Positions 43,532 through 55,029 of a stretch of DNA of 64,000 nucleotides are shown here, one piece after another. Both the position numbers and the translations under genes were made by a program. Origin of the DNA: Eleginops maclovinus (lineage: Eukaryota; Chordata; Actinopteri; Perciformes; Eleginopidae); assembly GCF_036324505.1 (NCBI RefSeq), contig NC_086362.1, forward strand, positions 7,623,043-7,687,042. The letters run 5' to 3'. Positions within the stretch are counted from its first letter, which is position 1, and every line of letters begins with the position of its first letter. The notes under the pieces are model-generated. The model had not been told where the DNA came from. It searched no databases and saw only the letters and a program-made list of their open reading frames with translations.

Positions 43532-46500
43532 AAAGGAGTTATTTATGTACCCTCAATGTGGCATTTACTGTATTTATTCTCCACCAAGTTTCTGATTTCT
43601 CACAATCACTTGAAAATTACAGAAATAAAACCTATTTACATACTTATTTTGAAATGGTGTACATTGGCTCATATTTTCCCCACATTACGTCACTTTGCAT
43701 CCTGTAAATGTTCATGGAGTCAGGGATATTGCATCATATGAGCGATTAATTAATCATTTTAGCGTGCGACACACAGCACAATAAGACATATCCACACGCC
43801 TTAGGCTCCAGAAATTTAGAGAAATACCAAACTAAATAACCCAGCTTTGTTTTGACTCCTCTGTTATGCGTTAGCACTCCACAGTCGGGAAAAGTTCCGA
43901 GCGCTCATTTCACGTCTCTGTCGGCTGTGACAGAATGAGTCATTACTCAAATACAATTTGCCTGCAAGCCTTTATGTTGGATGCTTGGCTCGTGTGTCTT
44001 TCTGTTGACATATAAAGCTATCTCTTTCCATTGCTGGCATGTGAGCAGCATGTTTCTCCTGACTCTCTCAACAGTGGTTGGCGAGGGGGGCAATGAGTGG
44101 ACGAGTTGCCACTTAACCGAAGGCAAAAGAAAATGAAGCCATTTATCTCCCACGAGGTCATGAGAAGAGATGAAACACTGGTCTGCACTCCGTTTTATTT
44201 CTGAGGATGGGGGGTCTCTGTGGAAGACTGTCATTAGAGCAGCTCTCCCTTCTCCAGACCCCTCCCTGTGGCAATGACTGTGGCCTGCAGACTGCTGCCA
44301 CCACGCCCAGCTGTGAACAGATGGGTGGTGCAGAACAGGCCGATATGTCAGGCCTGATGGTGCTTTGCAGTTGCTCAGTGGAAAACTCACTTTACATTCA
44401 GCAAAGGCAGTCAAGATTTCAGGGTAAACTAGATACAAAGAGAGCATTCAGAGCCAAAAAGTTGAATACCGATACCATCGGCCTACCAAAAAAAATGACT
44501 TATGTTTAATATTTGCACTACTCAAACTGTTAATGTGCTCATGCTCAATACAGTCTTCAACTTTAAGTAGTGCTCGACAATATAGTGACATAACATCAAT
44601 ATTGTAATATGAGATCCTATTTTGCCTTTTCATTGCACTGTTCCCTTTGCTGTAAGAAAATAAATGTTCAGAGGATTTCTGATATCTGAAAAGTGTCGTC
44701 TTTCCCTGCTTTGAAGCTTCATTAATGTAAAGAGATCTTCATTTCTGGATTAATCAATTAATACTTAGTTATTATCATTAACTAGTATTATTACATAACA
44801 TTACATTATGCTTCTGTGCTTATCACTACTTTTGGGATAGAAATGATCAAATGTAAAAGCTGAAAAATTCCAAGAGCCTCAGTGCACTTATTTAAGGAAA
44901 AAGAGCAGAAATGTTGATACGCAGCCACACTTCCTGTGCTCTAAAGTGCTCAGGCAACGCAGCATTTGCAACAGACCCCTAATGTTTTGTCATTTCAACA
45001 CTCTCCATGATGCCATTTCGCCATGCGGTCAAGTGTTGAGGCAGCCAGGGCTGCACAGCTTTTCCTCTCCCCCCTCCAAAAAACAAGATGGAGTCTTCTG
45101 ATAAATGATTAGCTTGATGAGGAATCATGATCTAGATCAAGAGCAGCTAATGTCAGCAATCTGTGGAGTCCATCTGTCTCATTAACAACCTCCACCTTAC
45201 TTGCTTCTGAGCTCGGAGAAAAGCAGAAACCAGCAGCTGCGGATTCTACTCTGTTGTTCTCAAACAAGTCTGGAAGATCTTAATGCATAATGCAAGGAGT
45301 GTGTTTTCTGCCCCCGCTACCAGAAATACTGACCCTGCAGCTTTTATCTTGTGTCATGGGACAAAGGGGGGCGTTCTGTAGCTAGAGACACAGAACATTA
45401 TGTATAATATGAGCATTTAACATTAAGCAGATAATGTTAAACTTTTTGCCGTCAGAAAATGAAAATACATATATTTTCCCCATTCAATATGAGTATTATA
45501 AAAAGCATGCGAGTGTATTATAATGATGCTACACAATTAGGGATTAAATATTTTCCCTTTTGGAGGGGGAAGTGTGGCTTGTCAAACAGAAGAAAAAAAA
45601 AGTGTGTTCTTTGTATCATCATCATGAAACATCTCCGCACTAATACCTGTATTTATGTGGAAGCCAGACATGTGAAAGGTAGCTGTCACATGACTACAGC
45701 AGCACACAGTGGAGAGAATAATAGTGAGTGATGTGGTGAAATGGCTCACAAAATGAAGTCCTGCTCACTTGAGCTTTGCCATGCAGTGCACCATCTATTT
45801 GAATTATGTGCGGTCTGGTAAACACACATAATGTGGCATTCGACGTTCATGTGAAAGCTCTCAACAAACCTCTCTGCATTATGGGAGCTGGCACACCCTG
45901 TCATTTTTCACCTGTTACATGACAAGAGCTGTCACACTAGCAGGGTTTTCTTGAGAGAAATCCCTGGAAAATAAATAGCTAGCACTTGTTTGGTCTTGAT
46001 AGATCTTGCAGCTTCTGAATGCCAAGAGCTGTAAACACAGGTTTACAGGTAAACACTTTCCACAAAAACACAGAGGGAAATCAAATGAAAAACAGGTGGC
46101 ATGGCAGAAAATTATCTCTTGCTTTTAACAAATTACATCCTCTGACTAATGCCAAGCACTGAGCAACGCCAACAGGAGCCCGTATAGTGCCACTTTGTTA
46201 CGTTGCATTTCATTAAACAGCCCTTCCTAAATACTCATTTCCAACCTGAATGATTGGCGTTGGTCGCACATCTCTCATCCTGAGGGTACCGGGAGATGCC
46301 AACCTCCAGCCTGGCACTGCGTTGACCCAGACAGTAGTTCGCCCACCTCCCCTGGCATGTCTTAATAATGTCACCATCACTTGGTCTTTTGGCTGGCCAT
46401 GCAGTCAGAGAACTAATGCGAGGAAAGACGTTATTGATCAAGACAGAAAATGATGGGTAGATCATGCAATCCATGGTTTGTAAGCTTTATTAATTTCTTC

Positions 46501-46552
46501 TGTTTAATCTTTTTATTAATTAGAAACACAAACATGCATGCATCATGTGAGT

Positions 46553-46690
46553 GATGCAATGATCAATCAACTAATAGATTAACCTAGTGGATTAACAGAA
46601 AAATAATAGCCAACTAATTTGACAATAATGTAATCGTTTAAGTGATGATTCAGGTAATAATGTCAGAAAATGCAGTTTAATATTAGAGTG
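46553..46690 (-). repeat. Relic of a teleost 'CGATTAATC' dispersed repeat
   Basis: GATCAATCAACTAATAGATT, GATTAACAGAAAAATAATAG, CAACTAATTTGACAATAATG and AATGTCAGAAAATGC follow the order of an abundant teleost repeat that reads as a chain of GATTAAT words. Boundaries and class are uncertain. Confidence 0.45.
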
Positions 46691-48019
46691 AAAACGTGGT
46701 GTATATATTAAAGGGCATCACTTTTTACTGAGTAACTGGGATGGATCAATTTAGAACACAGGACTCCGTACGGTCACTCTGTAATTGATGAAAAGGTTTT
46801 TAAAGCCGTGCATGAAGATGACATTGGGTTAAATAATAAATGTTTGTGATGCTGTATATCCTTTAAATTGATTATTTGCCTTAAGGGTTCAAACCAGGCC
46901 TATATTTTAAATCCTTAGCACATGAAAAATATTCACCTCGGATAAACTTTTCAATGATTTCTTTGAATATGTCATTTTATGGTTCAAAATTAACCGATTA
47001 GGTGTTCAGCAGCCCTGGGAAAGCGCTAAGAGTGACGGAGCGACGATGGCTGCAGAAATGAGGAAAAATTACAAGCAGGGCATAATTCTGAACCTTAAAC
47101 CCAGAGGCCATACATTATCCAGATAAGTCATGTCGACCCGAGCCCGCGGACCCATTGTCATGCCCCCCCAGCTAATGACGGGAAACTGATAAGAGCCCAT
47201 ACCATGTCACCCGCCATGTACAACAAAAATAGATTCAATTAATCATATAAAGTGCCATTAAAGAAAAAAGTAGATGATGGGACAGGCTCCAGGTACGAGA
47301 GGCTAATGAAGAATAATCAGTCAGGTAATCGTTAGGATGTGAGAGAGAGAGCAGGAGATCGGAGCCTGCAGAAAGGACTCTGCTGAATGGGAGCATAAGT
47401 ATATGAATGAATAGCGAGCTGCCGATTCGTTTCAGGAAAATCTTGGAGGTTGTTGTTTGTATGAGCTAAATGATTGGGTAACATATTAAAGATGATGTGC
47501 GTCTGCCTGCTGTTTTGTGTGGTGTAGAGGAGGAAGGGGATCTGAATGTACACAACATTGGGATTTAGAAGTATGACTTGAATTTGTGGGAAATATTGTA
47601 TTTTATGAAGCATCAATAATGTTTGAGGAGAATCGTTTATATTTAATATTTTGTAGAACATCAGATGTCTCCCTATCTCAAAGCGAGTTACAGTGGACCG
47701 CCTTGCTTGGAGGTTTTGTCGATGTCCTCTGAAATGTGAAATTAATATTTGTATCTTAGGGCAAGTAAAGAGAAACAAGTCTAATTATTTAGTCATGTAT
47801 TTATAGATCAGATTTATGTCCTTAATACTTTTCTTTGTTTAACGACTGATAAACTAATAATAAATAAATATATGCATGAATTAAGCTATACAGTAAACTG
47901 TTATATCAATTTCTTTAGAAGCTAAAAATAAAAATAAAGCTTGTTGAACTGCATTATACAGGGCCTACCGTAACTAGTCATTGTAACAGATTACATTTAA
48001 CCAACCAGTTCCTCAAGAT

Positions 48020-48183
48020 TTTCGATCCGGGGTTCGGGCCCGTGGTCCAAATGCAGCCCGTGGTCCATTTTGATGGACCAACTTAACCTTTAAGGCAATA
48101 TACCTCACCTCTAGTGAGTGGCCCAGACCGCTGTATGTTTTTTCTGTATGTGGCCGTTGGTGAAAAAAGTTTGGACACCCGTG
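48020..48183. repeat. Probable hAT transposon relic (TTTGGACACCCNTG end)
   Basis: The right end reads GTTTGGACACCCGTG, whose reverse complement CACGGGTGTCCAAAC is close to the CAGGGGTGTCCAAAC end typical of hAT-type repeats. The body has GTATGTGGCCGTTGGTG and repeated GCCCGTGGTCCA words. No clear 8-bp duplication was found, so the left end is approximate. Confidence 0.45.
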
Positions 48184-51100
48184 CTTTAGATATTTGTATA
48201 CATGTTGCCATTAGACATTGCATTAGTCTATATTGTTTTGAATAAAACGTAATAAATTGTGCAGCTGTAAAACATGTACATAGTAACTTCCTTTGGAGTT
48301 ATTCCTTTCAGCAGTAATGAGTACAGATTTTAAGCCGCTGATAATGGATGCTATTGTGCTTTGGTTTTTATAATTTCTCTCTACTCCCACCTTGTTAACT
48401 TGACTTTGTTCTCCCTCTTTTATCCCTCAGCTGCAGTTCATGTGTTGCTCCTCAACCTCATTTAATTCCCTCTGTCTCACTCCGTCCTCCTGTCCCTCTT
48501 TTCTTCGCGCTCACTATCTCGTCTGCACAGAGGGCACATAAGCACAATGTTCTGGGTGCCTGAAAGCATCTGGCTCCAGAGCCCTTACATCCAGCAGGCC
48601 AATATGTTTTCTACCACAATGTCTGTACACACAGTACACTTGTGACTGCTTGCTTGAGTTGTCAAACACAAATTACTGGCCAGCGGGAGTCTGAGCTTCT
48701 CTGCAATTCAGAAAAAAACTCATTTCACTGACTTTAATTTGTTTACAAGACACGGGAGAAGAGAAGAATACAACCAGCTCGACAGCTCGAGTACAACACA
48801 CAGAAAGTGCTGGAGATGTTTTAAAACAAGTGAAAGATATGAACACGGTGACTTTTTGTTTAAACTCATCAGGATAAGTGCAGCAGTTTCATTAAAACAA
48901 GATATTAAATACACACCTGGATGCTACTATATGCAAATTACCCTTTTTTCATGCAAATGACTACACTCAGCAGCAGTTGTTAACTTAATATGTCAGAGCT
49001 TAAATATAAAAAGATATCTGGGGACTCTGAATCTGAAATGCAGTAAATATGTACCTGTATGTTACCGTTGCTATACGTACATCTGTCCATTTATTACATA
49101 TTTTAAAGAAATCTTTAGACTGATGAAATTCATGTTTTGGGATCATTTATTAGTTAAGGTCAGACTAGGTGAGTTTTTGAGGTATTTTGGAGGTTTTAAA
49201 TGTTTCTGCATAACACATAAACTATCTCCAAATATAGTGATGGTAATATATTGTAAATACTTTCAGTTATGGGTCTGGAATTTAATATAATACATGCTAG
49301 AAAAGAAAAAGAGTGCCAGTAGTCCATTTATCGTGTCCTTTATAATAAACTGCATTTGTACTAAAAAAATAAATACATAAATAAGAAAGGTGACTGGCAT
49401 TTAGGTTGTGTTGGTGGGAGAACATCTTGTAAAACACATCCCAGAAAGGGAATGCCGTGTCAATCCCAACAGGCCGTGCTGAGAATGTAAAACTGGAGTT
49501 GTGCATGTTTGTTGTGGGCGTGTGCCAGTGAATTGGGCACCTAAGACATGAACTAGATTACTAAATAGACATAATCATAGTGAACTCCCCTTCTTGAACA
49601 TGGGGAGTCATTTACAGTTGTAAAAATACATCCTGGATTATTTGAGCAGTATGTCATAAGGTTTTTATGTATACTTTGTGTAAAGCACGTCATCACATTG
49701 CTTTGGTTTTGTGATATGTTAAATCTGCTCACATCATCTAAGGTGGTCAGAGCAGCGTGACATGTGAAAGTCACCTTTTTCCTTTCTGCTATCCACCCTC
49801 TCACTTGTCTCACTTTCACAGGCTGTTAATCATTACTTTGATTATTTAATTAAATAACTTTAGCTTTTCCTGCAGACTACAAAGACTGTGCAGTTGCCAG
49901 GAGCAACGCTGTGTGTGCATGTGTGTGTAGGAGAAAGTGTGACATGACGAGGAGAACGTCTGAAGTGTGTTGGGTTTACAGAACTCAGATCTGCTGATGT
50001 CGACAAAGTTTCCAGTCCATTTGGTTGATTAAGCGCAACATGAAGACACACAGCACGCCTGCATGATGAGTCCATCTGCAGGACGAGCGTCAGGTTTACA
50101 CAAGCACGCACGTCTCCGCAGCTCACAATTGGTTTGGTCTCATCAAAATAAATGAACACACCATTAGCTCGTTAGTGATTCTATGTGCTGGATTTGTGTG
50201 TGGGAAATCGGGTTAATGATTAGGGAAAAACTATCTTTTGACTGATATTGCAATTATGATATAATTGCAGAGGATTAAATGTTTTGGGTCATTATTCTCA
50301 TTCTCTTCCTCAGAATACAATGAAATAATCATGGAAATAATCATCATTTTGCAGAATCTCTATCAAACAAAGATATTTAAGAATGGAGAATAAGTTTTCT
50401 AAGACTGGGCAACAATATTTTATTTAGTATATTTCGCATTTAACAAATAATGCACCTGCTAATATTTGTATATTGCACAGGGTCTTGTTCGTTCCTAGTT
50501 CGATCAAAGTGCTGTTTCCTTTGAGAAGCTTTACATGGTAAATGTAGGACTAAAACTGTGTGAGGATTCAAGCTGCGTATATGCATTTAGCTATCACAGC
50601 TTTTTTTCAAAACACTTAATATGCTGTGGCAACATCATCTGTCAAACTGCTTTATCATTTCTGGTTGTCCATATAAAAAAGCTCAGATGTGAGGCACACT
50701 GAGGCCATGACAGAACTTCTAAAACTCTGAGAGATAACTCGTCCTCTCTGCATCCTATTGAGCAGATATCTGTCCAACCCTTCAGGTGCACACAGTCCAA
50801 TACTGTCCCATTCCTCAGCATTAATTCATCATCAATATGGATCTATGTTTTCTTGATGTTGGCACACTTGTACTTTCATGGCCCTGTTGCTGTGCTGTGT
50901 ACAGCACCTGCCCGTGAATAAAAATGAAGCCAATTCCTCCCGTCGTGGCATTCATTGTGCCATTTGTTGAGTAAAACACACAGGTCCATTATTGGAGTGT
51001 CATGACGCGGTGTGTTTGGATGGTGACAAATCACTGCAGGCTGTCAAACAGGCATTTCTGTGGCATTACTCTCCGCAGAGAGGAAAGCTGTTAATACTGA

Positions 51101-53507
51101 CAAACACTGCACAACCAGGGTCATTTACTACACATCCATTAAACAGCTGCCAATACTGCAGCACGGACGTCTCTCACTCACCGCTTTGAGATGTTAAATT
51201 CACACATTTAAAGATATTAAGAACGGTATAGTCAGCAGAACATTCATTTTATATCTGTATATCGATCCATTCACCCATCACTGTGGTGAAATGACAATGC
51301 TTCATCCTGCATTAGACACTTGTTGGGTTTTTGTCCAAATGCCAAGGGAAGCCTTTCAGGGAAGGCATTTTTGAATGGAGGATGGAGGAATAAATATCAC
51401 ACTTCAAATCCCTTTCAAAGCTCTCGCTCAAGGCTCTAGTTAAAGCTTATTAAAAAGTCTAATCAAAACACAGCGATAGCATATCATGTAGAGTTAATTT
51501 GCTAAAAAAAAATTGATGAGCAAGAGACCGTAACAATATGAACCCTCTTGGCCCCCGATGAAATATTAAAGATAAGATCACCAAGACATCTAAGTAACAA
51601 CTCACCTCATTTGGTTTCTGAGGAAAATATAATTTATGACTTAACTCAAGAACTCATTTTTCTTTCTAATTGTTGATATAGCCTGAAGGCACTTTTCTTT
51701 GTTGGATTTCTAATTTACGTAAATGGATGAAAATTATTTTCACTTTTGTGCCCTCCCCTATGAAGTCAGGTGTGAAGACGCTTATTGCCTGATGCCACGT
51801 ATAAAGTGTTTGACACGACTTAAATTGATGCCACTAAACCTCAATGTTGTGGTGTAAAGAATATCTCAAATATATTTCCTGCAGGACACGCTTTTACAGC
51901 CGGTATGATGGATGGCTGAGACATTTCCATTCCGACATGAAATATGAATCAGTGTGAGTGACATTTGCTGACCTGTTCCCATGTGCAGAGAAGAAAAGGT
52001 CCTCTCTCTTTGAATAGACAGCGCCAGTCTCATAAATATGACATAGACGCACCTATGACCAATTTTGAGGCTGGAACGGGGCACTGAAATAAAACTAACA
52101 CTGCTAATCTGCACATTTCATGCATCATTAAAACATCAGTTCACAGCACAGGAGAGAAGGTCATTTCAAAGTAGCATGCTGTTACAAATGGTGTGTAATC
52201 AAGCAATGAATGATCTATTTTGAGTCGAGAAAATTCAAATTCCAGCTTTTCAGCCTCGAGATTTCTGGAAGCTTGGGTGGATCTGTAAACCTGTCACTTT
52301 TGACTCATTCCACCAGTATGACCATTGGCGACATGATTGTTATGATTCGTATGAAATTCACCATGAATCAACTCTTTAAGAGGCTTTTGCGGTGACCGTG
52401 ATGGACCACAATAGCATGCTGCAAACCATCTAAGACAGCCACTGAAATTACACGCATAAACACTGAAGTGCAAACACTTTCTCCATAGAAACAGTAATTA
52501 TAGGATATAGATAAAAATCACAGGCATTCATAACAGTGATGAATGTCTGTTTATGTCAAAGAGTGGGAATGGATTGCAGAATGTATGACCATAAAAGGAA
52601 ACATGGCAAAAGTGCTCATAGTGAATTGCATTCTAACAGTTTGGGCATCTGGTCAATTTTTAAGGATTTGAGTCAAATTTAGCTCAAATGTGTTCAAAGT
52701 GGAATTTATTTTATGCCACCATAAATAGGTCTACATAAGAAATATATAGCCTGTATCACAACATTGTTTAAATGGTTTGCTATAATATTTTAATGTGTTA
52801 TAGTAGTTGTTTTATGAGCAGAGGAGAGCTGGTGTGTGGACAGAAGTTTCTGACAAAAAAGTGTATTTTAACTCGCTACGAATAAAAGAGTGACATTCAA
52901 ATGTAGTTTCGATCCATAAATCAGAACCTTTAAAAAAGGAAGGTGAATCAATAACAGCTGTAATAACTGGTTGCTGTTTCACAGCTTCCATTCATTCATT
53001 CTAAATTCAGACATAAGTGGAAGTTCCAGACTGGTGATTAGCAGTATTTTCCTGAACTATAGGTCACCAGGCCAGCAGGGGTCAGGGACCTGGTCATTTG
53101 TCATTTGTATGAGAGGTCAAATGTGTTAGCTTGTCAAGTATTTGTTGCATGCACAGGGACAAAAAATAATCACAAAACAGCAAGGGATAAATTGCAAACA
53201 GCAGTTATGGTGCACTGTTAGAAAAGTAGCGCTGCCCTCAAGAGCTGAATTTATAAGTGAAAAAAGTAAAAGTGAAAAGAATATCTGTGCAATAGTGTAG
53301 ACGCTTTTACAATACAATTGTATTGTTACTTTTTTACAATTTGAGCTTAATTTGAGCAGGGTAACTTTGGGAAATATACTGTGCATCATGCAAAAACCTG
53401 GACTATTACTGTGGAGCTGCAGAGAAACTGAATGTAGCTTTGAGAGGAAGAAGCATTCAAGGGGCCAGCGTTTTCATATAATGATATTAAGCAAAGCAAA
53501 CCATGTA

Positions 53508-55027
53508 CAGTTGGGTCCATAAATATTTGGACAGAGACAAAGTATTTCTAATTTTGGTTCTTTACATTACATTACAGTTAAAGTGCAGACGTTCAGCTTT
53601 AATTCAGTGGGTTGAACAAAAAGATAGCATAAAAATGTGAGGAACTAAAGCATTTTTTAATCCCTTAATTTCAGGGGCTCAAAAGTAATTGGACAAATTA
53701 AATATCTGAAAATAAAATGTGCATTTCTAATACTTGGTTGAAAACCCTTTGCAGGCAATGACTGCCTGAAGTCTTGAACTCATGGACATCACCAGATGCT
53801 GGGTTTCCTCCTTTATAAAGCCCTGCCAGGCCTTTACTGCAGCGGTTTTCTGTTGCTGTTTGTTTGTTGGCTTTTCTGTCTGAAGTTTAGTCTTTAACAA
53901 ATTAAATGCATGCTCAATTGGGTTGAGATCAGGTGACTGACTTGGCCTTTCAAGAATATTCCACTTCTTTGCTTTAATAAACTGCTGGGTTGCTTTGGCT
54001 GTATGTTTTGGGTCATTGTCCATCTGTATTATGAAATGACGGCCAAACAATTTGGCTGCATTTGGCTGGATTTGAGCAGAAAGTATGTCTCCGAACACCT
54101 CAGAATTCATCCGGCTGCTTCTGTCCGTTGTCACATCATCAATGAACACGCATGGCCAAGCCATCACACTGCCTCCGCCATGTTTTACAGATGATGTTGT
54201 ATGCTTTGGATCATGAGCTGTACCACGCCTTCTCCATACGTTTTTCTTGTCATCATTCTGGTAGAGGTTGATCTTGGTTTCATCAGTCCAAAGAATGTTC
54301 TCCCAGAACTGTGCTGGCTTTTTTAGATGTTTTTTAGCGAAGTCCAATATAGCCTTTCTATTCTTGAGGCTTATGAGTGGCTTGCACCGTGCAGTGAACC
54401 CTCTGTATTTACTTTCATACAGTCTTCTCTTTTTGGTAGACTTGGAGATTGATACGCCTTCCTCCTGGAGAGTGCTGTTCACTTGGTTGGCTGTTGTGAA
54501 GGGGTTTCTCTTCACCATGGAAATGATTCATCCCCCACTGTTGTCTTCCATGGACGTCCAGGTCTTTTTGCGTTGCTGAGTTCACCAGTGCTTTCTTTCT
54601 TTCTCACGATGTACCAAACTGTAGATTTTGCCACTTCTAATATTGTAGCAATTTCTCGGACGGGTTCTGTTTCACCTGCATGGAGAGCTCCTTTGACCGC
54701 AAAATCTTCAAAATGCAAGCACCACACCTCAAATCAACTCCAGGCCTTTTATCTGCTTAATTGATAATGATATAACGAAGGAATTGCCCACACCTGCCCA
54801 AGAAATAGCCTTTGAGTCAATTGTCCAATTACTTTTGGTCCCTTTTAAAAGAGCGAGGCACATGTTAAGGAGCTGAAACTCCTCAACCCTTCATCCAATT
54901 TGAATGTGGATACCCTCAAATGAAAGCTGAGAGTCTGCACTTTATGTCCATGTCCAATATATAACTATAACTGGAACATGTTTCAATAAACAGGTAAAAA
55001 AAACAAGTCAGTTTCCAAACCTAACTG
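53508..55027 (-). mobile_element. Second, different Tc1-type DNA transposon, inactive
   Basis: The element is flanked by TA at 53506-53507 and TA at 55028-55029. The left end begins CAGTTGGGTCCATAAATATT; the right end, reverse-complemented, begins CAGTTAGGTTTGGAAACTG, so the outermost right terminus has lost or changed several bases. Inner portions of the inverted repeats still pair (AAAGTGCAGAC..TCAGCTTT and AAAAGTAATTGGACAA on both sides). The transposase is read on the minus strand. The end sequence and protein differ from the element at 28850, so this is a separate Tc1 lineage. Confidence 0.93.
53727..54727 (-). pseudogene. Tc1 transposase pseudogene with intact DDE residues but a broken N-terminus
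   Basis: The N-terminal part (54727-54512) has the DNA-binding helix-turn-helix (REIATILEVAKSTVWYIVRK) and a GRPW-type linker (AKRPGRPWKTT). It then runs out of frame near 54515. The second part (54518-53727, 263 residues from MVKRNPFTT) holds the catalytic domain with all three residues visible: Asp79 in WTDETKINL, Asp167 in MDNDPKHTA and Glu202 in NPIEHAF. The second and third are 35 positions apart, the exact D(34)E geometry of Tc1 enzymes. The link between the parts looks like a short deletion with frameshift. The frame ends in CKGFSTKY, a normal Tc1-type C-terminus. Loss of the joined DNA-binding domain makes it inactive. Confidence 0.92.
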
Positions 55028-55029
55028 TA

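Larger units (their letters stand above)
43532..53507. other. Long gene-free stretch with two repeat relics
   Basis: No exon is supported across about 10 kb. The two longest open frames (43947-44447 and 47332-47778, both minus) have no recognisable domain and are compatible with chance. Relic repeats lie at 46553-46690 and 48020-48183. About 47000-47340 is motif-dense and less AT-rich, a candidate conserved noncoding element. Confidence 0.5.

Noticed and set aside
43947..44447. 166-residue minus-strand open frame, the longest non-transposon frame outside simple repeats
   Set aside because: It shows no recognisable domain and no exon-like borders. A few frames this long are expected by chance in six frames of 64 kb.
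47332..47778. 148-residue minus-strand open frame
   Set aside because: AT-rich and low in domain-like pattern, with no splice context. It is compatible with chance.
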